This document shows positions 56,141 to 64,000 of a stretch of DNA of 64,000 nucleotides, piece by piece. The stretch's first letter is position 1. Every line of letters begins with the position of its first letter. Source of the stretch: Harmonia axyridis (Eukaryota > Arthropoda > Insecta > Coleoptera > Coccinellidae); NCBI RefSeq assembly GCF_914767665.1, contig NC_059502.1:57642031-57706030 (forward strand). Direction: 5' to 3'. The position numbers were made by a program, and so were the translations under genes. Below the pieces are notes generated by a model that did not search any database, was not told the origin of the DNA, and was given only the letters and a program-made list of their open reading frames with translations.

Positions 56141-57142
56141 ATACACGGTATACCAATTGAAAAAGAAAAAGTCTACAAATTTTCATTTATGAAATTTTTC
56201 AGACCCTGATTCATTTCACGTTAAATATTTTGAAAACCGTCATTATTTCGAAGTGACGAAGTGTATTTCATTTTTCATGCAGAAACTAAAAAAGTCAGAA
56301 AAAGGACTAGTGTCAAATTCCTTTGACAAAACAAAGTTGGGACCTGCTCAGGAAAAATTGAACATACTGTTTGACCTAAAATATTTTAATTAAGTATGCA
56401 CAACATATGGCACAAATGGGAATGAAGAAACTTTATAAAAAATTTGATTTCTCTTTCCCATGCTAGACATATAGATCACCGCGCCACTATTGAAAGACCC
56501 TGTATACATATACACAAAATTTCAGTAAAATCTGAAGGATTGATTCTGGGATGTCGAAATTTTACAATCAAAATTTTCACGATTTTGCAACTGTTTTTGA
56601 AACGGAATCACTTTGTGAAGATTCATTAATCGGACTTGACAACAATTACCCATGTAATTGGAAACATGTTTTGACGCAATTATACTAAATACGATCATTT
56701 TTGCCGCGTTTATACTTTCTGAGTTATGAAATCCTCAATCGAAACGAATGCCGCGGGTTCGAATGTAACCGCTAAATATCCATTAAAATTTTTGTATATT
56801 CATATTTATTTTTTATTCAGTTGTCGAGATATTTTGTTTTAGAAGGGAAAATAATAAGACATAAAATTTGCAGTTATTTTTTATTTTTATTAAAACAGGC
56901 ATTTTATCAAGAACATTTTGAGCACTCAGTATTTAAGTGTCCTAACTCCGACGCTTTCGACTGGATTTTGATTAAAAGTTTGACGTCATAATTTTATTTT
57001 GTTCTAGATCTGAAAAATCTATGGGGAAAACCATATTTTTAAACAAAACATATTTATTCAGGAATTATTCTTCATTCAAGGTAATTGTAAGCAAAAATAT
57101 TACAGAATATTCCTTTTCAGTTGAATTCAAGAGGAAAAGATT
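56141..57142. other. 3' flank of RBBP5
   Basis: AT-rich sequence downstream (on the minus strand) of the RBBP5 stop codon. The first part includes the probable 3' UTR. No other gene was recognised. Confidence 0.4.
57053..57058 (-). promoter_or_regulatory. candidate polyadenylation signal of RBBP5
   Basis: AATAAA on the minus strand, about 85 bases beyond the RBBP5 stop codon at 57143. It is the first canonical hexamer downstream. Assignment is by position only. Confidence 0.4.
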
Positions 57143-60100
57143 TCATTTTCGAGCTCTTCCAACAGCTTTTTTTCCTCCTAACATTTGTTTATCCTTTGTT
57201 TTACTGTTCAATAATGGGTGCACTTCTGAAAAAAAAAATAAATAAATTAGGAAACGGATGTTTTGTGAACATTAGCAACATCATTATTAGCAACAATTTG
57301 AACAAAACAACAGCCTTTGAATGTAATTTATTTTTGTGATAGGTTGAATCAACAATGCTGAAACAGTGCTTGAACTTTAAATTTTTATTGAACTCACAGG
57401 CATATTGGGTAATTTGTTTAGAAATTCTTCTTGAATTATTTGCATTTCAATTCGACTGAATTAGTGCTTTTGAAATTATTAGTAAAATAAAACATCGAAC
57501 AGCAAAATTTATTGAATCCCTAGTCGAATTTTGCCGATTAATGAACCCAACAGTATTCCAGGTCCGAGCCTAATATGCAAATTTGTAGTCTGAGGACGAA
57601 TAAGTAATCAGTTAGAAGAATGTTTGGGACCATACCCAGCTCAAAATTCCAAAATTATTGCTATACTCATGAAATGATAGAGCGGTATATTCGGAGAACG
57701 ACTGTTCGAAAAAAAAGGACTCAAGATAGAATCTTGAGTTACACTTATTTCTTTTGTAATGGGTGATTTTTTTTAAACTTGAGAACTTCAAATAATAATA
57801 CCAGACAGTAATATTATCGCAGTAAATTATTAATCATTATAATTTGGTAGATAATTTCATTGCATTTATTTTTTGAATAAGAAAATATTATGTCCGCCGA
57901 GGCTACTTGTTATATAGTCCATTCGATCAGTCCAATTTTAAACTAATTTATCCGATATATAAAAAAACTTCTAATGCAGCTCAAAAAAACCATTCAATTA
58001 CAATTGTGAAGATTCACAAAATGCCTCATAGTATTCTCAATTCTTTATCGATTTGGTTCAGAACAGAATCCCTTGGTTATCACTTTTGTTATTTGACTTA
58101 TAACAGCCATTTTTAGTAGACTTTTGAAGGCACATTAGGCACTTCAATTGATTTTGAGAAGTTTATGATGATCCCCTGAAATCCAATTCATACAAATTTT
58201 TGGATACAATGTTGAGCAAAATTTTCTTTCAAAATAATTTCAGATAGTTGGTGAAATATAGTCGAAATATAAAAAACCTATTGGAGTGGAAACAATAAAC
58301 TTTTATGGAGAATTGGCTCCTTAACCTACCTCCACTGCTGGTATTTTCTAATGCAATATCATATGATTTATACTTTTTCTTTTTCGCTGGAGGTCCTGAT
58401 ACAGGATTCAGAGGAGTCAAATTCGGCTCACTTGGGGTCCAAACATCTTCAGGATCCTCAATCTATAAATGATGATAATATAATTTTAAAATTTAGAGAT
58501 CACATTGTAGCTGCTCTATCATACCTCTGGAGCAATTGGCAAAAATTGAAGACAATCCGAATTTTCATTTTCTTCATCTGAGCTACAGAAGGCTGCTACA
58601 GGTTCGATGGCACAAACATCCACCTTCAACGAAAATTGTACAGTTTTAATCAATAGTCAGAATAGATTTATTTCATAATAAAACTGAGTTGATTTTGGGC
58701 GCCATTTCCCCAAAATGGTGGCACAAGCGGCAAAGGTAAGTGGTGGCAAATATGAAATTTAGAAAGAGCACATCAAAGTCTACAAAAATCAACAATTTTC
58801 AAAACTTCCGAAAAACATTCCAGGTAACCCCCTTTTTGTGCACCAAACCTGGACTATATAATTTATGAATTAGTAAAAATTACTTACTAAACTACTGTAA
58901 ATTGTTGGGGTAATTTTATTTCTTTAATGTAACACTGCTGCAGATAATTTTTGTTTAAGGAGAAATTTATGTTACAATGTATTATGAAGGAACCCTTAAA
59001 AATTTAATTAATTGAATATGTTTGGCTTACTTCTAAATCTGTATCTTCTTTATAATCTCCACCACTTGCAACAGACTTATCTTCATCATTCAAATCAAAT
59101 TCACTCTCCCTTTCATCATATTCTACATTTTCATCTAGTTCTTTGAAATCAGGAGCAAATGCTGACCAATTTTCAACTTGGTTTTGTGCCCATATGCTGA
59201 CAACACCTACAAAATAGAAATAAGGCAACATATGAAATGAGTGCAATGTGAAAAATTGAAACCTATCAGTCAAAATATAGTATGATCATCATTTCAAATT
59301 GAAATTGGAATATTGTTGTGTGGGATGTTGACAACTATATAAGATTATAAATCTTATTCGGGTAGTGTATTTAAACACATTACACTATAATTGAGATCAT
59401 TAATGGTAAATCAATGTTTACTTCCGCACAACAAAATAATGAAGGGTAATTTTTAATGAGATAAAAACAATTTGTCCACCTTAGAATTTGATAAAAATCA
59501 ATCAATAAAGATTAACGTTTTTAGCCTTCTACAATATCATAAGACGTTTATCTTAATTCATTCTGAAAATTTCTGAAAATAATCATTCTCTCTGAAATTA
59601 TTCCAGATCATAACTAGAATTGAAAAATGAAAATGATCTCTAATGGTTTCACCCATTTGAGCAGTTTTTATGAATTGATGAAACATTGAATAATAAATGG
59701 AAGAATCGCATTATATTTATATTTTTGAATGAGGATCTTGATGAAAAGAAACGCACCTGATGAAATACTGACGATAATTGGTCTGACAGGATGCCACGCC
59801 ACATCTAAAAGCAACTCTCCTTTAGTACCATGTAAAATTTTCACTAAATTTCCAATAGATTTTTCCCAAATATAAAGAGCATGTTGCCTTGCTGATCCAG
59901 CGCAAATATATTCTCCATCACCAGAAAAACAGCATTTCTTCCACATTGTTCTAGAAATTACATGAAGATATGAGCATTAAACATCGATAGAACAAATTCT
60001 TAAAAAAATTATTTTTTTCTCAAAAATATTGCTGTACTTATACCAAAATAAAAAAAGTAAAATGAACACTATGACAAATTTCAAGATTATCTCATCTTCA

Positions 60101-62836
60101 GAGCTCTAAATTAGATAAACTAACTGACAACAAAGACATCACATCTATATAGAGTTCTATCTCCAATGACGCAATTGGAGAATGAAAGATCGAGCGCTTA
60201 AAAGCTCCTGACGCTAACTCAGGACATCCCCTCTATTTTTTCCAGCTACAGCTTTGATTGTTGAAATCAACTTACTTATTCACTAAATCTTGTAGTTTCT
60301 GAATAGGTTCTGGTTCACCATCTTTTCCACAGGCCAAAACTTCTTTGCTGTCATATACCCTAATAACTCTATCAGCAGTGTTGATGAGGAAACAACTGTA
60401 AAATAAAAAATTTCTCAGATCTAATATTTTCAAAAGTTTGTTAATAATCATTATGTTATTCCTACTTCTATTATGACCAGTGAAATTTTAGGTTCAAAGC
60501 CACATCAGTTCTTATGCCTCCACAAAATATTGGTTCGCTGTACAGGGTGGGCACTTTTTAATGGGAAGTCCTATTTGTATACTAGTTAGACCAAAATTGA
60601 TGTCTGTGTCTGAGGGCTAATTTTCATGAGAAACTTATTGGGGAAAACCGCAAATACATAGTTATCACTGTTACATAGTTACAGGGTGTTTTTCAGAAAG
60701 TGTTTTTTTTCCAAATTTTGCTATAATTTTTCTGTTGAAAATTCCTCATTACTGTAAAAACATTCTTTTACAACTTTTAACGTAGAATCCATTGAAGTTG
60801 ATTGAATTTTCCACAAACAGATATTTCATAAGATAAGACAGAAATGAAAATAACCATACCAAAAATATAGCATGCTTGATATTTTTCTGAAGTTATTTTC
60901 AAAGTCCCAACAGGTGGCCTATTAGGTTGCCTGACCTAATGTCTATGGACATTTACCTTTGGGAAGATTAAAAGATAAAAACTTTGAACATGCTTCAGGA
61001 AAATATCAAGTATGCTTTATTTTTGGAATGCTAATTTTCATCTCTATCAAAATATGTAGACATATACAGAGAGTCCCATTTGAAAAAAATTGTTAGCGAT
61101 ATCTCATAAAATATCAGTTTGCGTAAAATTCAATCAACGTCAATAAATTTTGCGAAAAAAGTTGCCACATGAATGTTTTTACACGAATGAAGAAAAGTAA
61201 CAGCAATATTTCAAAAATGAATATTTTCCAAAAACACCCTATAACTATTCAAGCTATGATTTGCGAGATATTGTGTGTAGACATAAAATGAAAATTTCAA
61301 TTTTTGTGTTGACTGCCTCATCAGAACCATAAAAAGTTTAAGTCAAATATCAATCAAGAAAACCTAAATCTCAACTGAGTTGAAAAAGTGAATACTGATG
61401 TTAACAATTTTAAGCTTTCTGCAAAATTTATGTTGATTCTGTCACAGAAACCAGTCGATGCTTCTCTATAATATTTTATGATATCAATAAATGAAAACGG
61501 GCCCAATTATTAGATTGAATAAAATAACGTACCATAAGTCGATGATAACAACAGAACTGCCATATTTGCGCTTACATAAAATATTCCCAAAAGTCACAAC
61601 AAATCAATTAAAATGTTTTGAACAACAAACTTACTCTCCTCTTCGAGCAAATTCTATACTTCTTACTGCTGCTGCGCTAGACGTTCCTAAAACTATTCTA
61701 AAACTAGCTTTAACTTCCAGTGATTTTGAATCCAACACTAAGATTTTCCCTTTTGAATTTCCTGTGTAAACATAATTTCCTCTTCTATCAAATGAAGCAG
61801 ATATATTAAGGTCTCCCTGAAATATAAATAAAATGAATAAATGAATAACGTCTTCTCCAGAAAACGAGACAAATAATGTCTGGCAACCATGACATGCAGA
61901 CCGAATGCTTGCAAGCTATTTAACTTAAATCTACAATGAATTCCAAAGGCAGACCACAAATATGAATATAATTCTTTCATCACAGAGTCGATTTTTTGCA
62001 TTTAGTATTTATATATAAAATAAAAATATTTGATATTTTGCATTTGAAATACAATATTCAAGAATGATTGGCAATTTGCCTTTGAATACATTTGCAAACT
62101 GTTTTACACATTTCTCGTGAGTATTCACTTCTAATAATTCATATTATATCCTATTCATTAGTTTCATTTAAGTAATTCCAAGGCAGAAAACTTACATCGT
62201 CATCAATGGGAATCACTTGATGCCCTCCGTTTATATCTACTAGAACCGCTGCATGTCTCATAGGACATACAAGTAATCGTTCCATATTTCTTGGCTCAAA
62301 CTGTACTTTGAGAACTGGACATGGAAATCGATATTTCTGCTCACATTCCCCAGTAAGTACATCCCAAATACATACTGTATCATCAGTTGATGCAGAAGCA
62401 ATTTTATGTCCATTTCTAGACCAACTTATACTGCACACAGGATGAACATGGGCGGATATTATTTTAGCGATTCCTGATGACAGAATTATCATATTAAGGC
62501 TAGTCATAAAAATTTACTGGATTTATTACCTCGAGTTAAGAAATCCCAGATAACTATTCTACCATCATTACATCCTACTGCTAAAAGAGTTCCCCTTTTG
62601 TTGAAAGCACAGGTAACTGCAATTGATAAAGAATCAAGTGTTCCATCGAATTCCTAGAAACATATAAAGTTAATTTAAAAAAATACTCAATTTCTTGTAT
62701 CTATGTATATGTTTATTTAGTATTAGGGCTACATTCTCACCTCCGGGTAGTTTTGACCAAAAGATTCTGGAAGTAATAAGCATTAATATTTTCGAGATTT
62801 CTCATATCTTGGCTTACCTAAAAGTTCCAAGTTCAT
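57143..62836 (-). CDS. Rbbp5: RBBP5 orthologue, WD40 subunit of COMPASS/MLL H3K4 methyltransferase
   Basis: A nuclear scaffold that binds ASH2L and WDR5 and stimulates SET1/MLL enzymes. Eleven minus-strand coding exons join in phase (1434 nt, 477 residues): 62818-62836, 62741-62766, 62530-62653, 62196-62473, 61635-61816, 60276-60395, 59757-59950, 59031-59206, 58525-58623, 58330-58462, 57143-57225. All introns are GT-AG. It starts MNLELLESFGQNYPE. The WD40 propeller spans about residues 20-320 (GCNDGRIVIWDFLTRG, STDDTVCIWDVLTGECEQ, SARQHALYIWEKSIGNLVKI). The ASH2L-binding/activation segment follows (ENWSAFAPDFKELDENVEY, ESEFD). The WDR5-binding motif EVDVCAIEP is near residue 373. A basic PPAKKKKYK patch, then EVHPLL and a GGKKAVGRARK end complete it. 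Vertebrate RBBP5 is about 538 residues, so the tail is short. Exon 2 is only 26 nt. Intron 5 holds a TIR element. Confidence 0.95.
60682..61241. mobile_element. TIR element in RBBP5 intron 5, CAGGGTGTTTT ends
   Basis: The left end CAGGGTGTTTTTCAGAAAGT and the right end, reversed, TAGGGTGTTTTTGGAAAATA are followed inward by arms of about 160 bp. These share TGTAAAAACATTC, GTTGATTGAATTTT and GATATTT. TA lies at both sides. The arms are more diverged than those of the hairpin at 37749. A lone CAGGGTGGGCACTTTTTAAT at about 60543 may be the end of another copy. Being intronic, it does not touch exon or splice sequences. Confidence 0.7.
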
Positions 62837-63500
62837 ACTTCTCAAATTTAGATACTATTTTGTACAAAAAAGTAAAGCTTCAAATTGGAAATTATTCAAT
62901 TATAAAAGGATTGATATTTTAGGGTTATTGTCATAAAGTTTGTTATTATTTTCACTATCATAAAACAATTTCTATTGGAAAGGATAACAAAATAAGAATT
63001 TTATGCTAGTGATAGTTAGATTTGAATTATTTTGTCAACATAGATTGTTGCTGTTTTCAAATAACATTGAGGTTAAGACACTGACAAATAATAGAATGAG
63101 GTTAAGAAATTAATGGCCATCTGTTCATTTATTAGTTTAGGCAAAAATTGAGCGAATAGTTTTCTTGTCAAAAATCTATATTTTATATTAATTTCCACTA
63201 GAGGGAGATGTCGTTCATCTTTGAAGTAAAACAACATGGCGAGGTTATATTTCAGATTTTCTTTGAGAAGTTTGTGAAAAGTTAAATTTTTCGCGTTGTG
63301 TTGAAATTGTGTGTATATATACATAATTTTTTATTTATTTACAAATTATTGTGATTGTGAATCATCTCTTCGGATCTGGCCATAAGAATTGTGGTTCGGG
63401 CAACTATCCCAACTTAGAGACTGTTGTTGACAGAACTTAAGAAGTTATTCGGAGAAATTCTGCCTTCAAATTGAATGGAAATGTTTTGTGGTATGTTTTC
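62837..63500. promoter_or_regulatory. upstream region of RBBP5, possible divergent promoter
   Basis: The region immediately upstream of the RBBP5 start codon has no transposon signature that I recognise. CCACTAGAGGGAG at 63195-63207 resembles the CTCF core motif. On the plus strand ATGGAAATGTTTTGTG at 63475-63490 is followed by a donor-like GTATGT. A gene transcribed to the right could start here with a very short first coding piece. Transcription start sites cannot be seen from sequence. Confidence 0.35.
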
Positions 63501-64000
63501 ATCTTAACGTTTGATTGTTGCTTTATTCTTTAGAAATAATTCAAATGACTTCTCTAGGGTATTACATTTCAAACCCGTAACTGTTTACTTCATCAATTAT
63601 GTATTGTCTTGCTTTCAAAAGTTTTGAACATTCTTACGATTTCTTAACATTCAAGTTAATACTTTCACGTCATTAAAGAAAACTATTTGGATTAATCTCG
63701 ATGATTTCTTTGTATTCATTTTTCATTTCATCTGCGAGAGAAAATATCAATCTATTAATGACTAGATGACATTGTTGAGCTATGCTGTTATTAGATTATT
63801 TATTTATGGCTTTATTTCAAAGAATTATCTTATTTGTGCACTATTTTGAAATTTCTGACACTTGCGGCAGTCATTTCTTGAGGTTATGTTATGATTTTTG
63901 AATTCAGTAGGTACCTCATTCATATTAATTGACCAAGTCCTATTATAAATTCAAGAGATGGGGCAAAATCTTTAAACTAAAAATAGGTAATGCTTGAAAA
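63501..64000. other. no recognised gene
   Basis: AT-rich sequence to the window end. It may be the first intron of a divergent gene, but nothing proves it. Confidence 0.3.

Noticed and set aside
56740..56770. T-loop-like GGTTCGAAT as part of a tRNA
   Set aside because: No acceptor, D or anticodon stems can be built around it.
57740..57790. TAATGGGTGATTTTTTTTAAAC as a seventh rosa mariner copy
   Set aside because: Only the first bases resemble the rosa end. The following sequence and the missing transposase do not support it.
59004..59273. 89-codon frame as a separate small gene
   Set aside because: It is exon 8 of RBBP5 (59031-59206) read through into its introns.
62151..62507. 118-codon frame as a stand-alone WD40 protein
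   Set aside because: It is exon 4 of RBBP5 with intron sequence at both ends. The upstream ATG lies in intron 3.

Overview
The window looks like nuclear DNA of an insect. It is AT-rich and intron-bearing, and it carries many classes of decayed transposon typical of arthropods (mariner, Tc1, hAT, pogo-like, several LINE clades, and many miniature inverted-repeat elements with TA target duplications). A beetle is a reasonable guess, but nothing in the sequence proves the order. I saw no LTR retrotransposon, rRNA, tRNA or CRISPR array.

The only host gene I can reconstruct in full is on the minus strand at 57143-62836. It is the orthologue of RBBP5, the WD40 core subunit of COMPASS/MLL histone H3K4 methyltransferases. 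Eleven coding exons join in phase to a 477-residue protein running from a MNLELLE start to a short lysine/arginine-rich tail. Its upstream flank (62837-63500) looks like a promoter region, possibly shared with a divergent plus-strand gene that leaves the window. A second possible host exon, a secreted-protein leader, lies at 11518-11593 with a partial copy at 12286-12335.

Almost everything else is mobile-element debris. (1) Six copies of a DD41D (rosa-like) mariner are present (1-202, 11601-12284, 12757-13733, 19227-20168, 25003-25906, 39328-40240); the five whose 5' part lies in the window all have internal deletions. (2) There are other DDE elements: a DD34D mariner at 3144-4597, a nearly intact Tc1 DD34E element at 43528-45055, another Tc1 at 53535-54755, and several fragments. 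(3) LINE remnants include a restriction-like-endonuclease (R2-superclade) element in two copies (20230-23150 plus, 34530-35990 minus), Jockey/CR1-type pieces, and two RTE 3' ends. (4) TA-flanked elements with CAGGGTG-type ends occur at 36334, 37749, 42005, 46618 and 60682. (5) Pogo-like TIR elements lie at 14645, 32581 and probably 22542. (6) hAT-type non-autonomous elements with 8-bp target duplications lie at 21010 and 55510. (7) Large inverted or tandem structures lie at 6347-8202, 9238-9575, 10327-11020, 17190-18640 and 37749-38419.

Several insertions are cleanly nested, for example TIR elements inside LINEs, which gives a relative insertion order. No novel multi-gene system is visible. 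The structures most worth a second look are the long near-perfect hairpin at 37749-38419, the tandemly amplified reverse-transcriptase segment at 17190-18640, the palindromic mini-element and its dimer, and the leader exon whose partial duplicate brackets a mariner copy.
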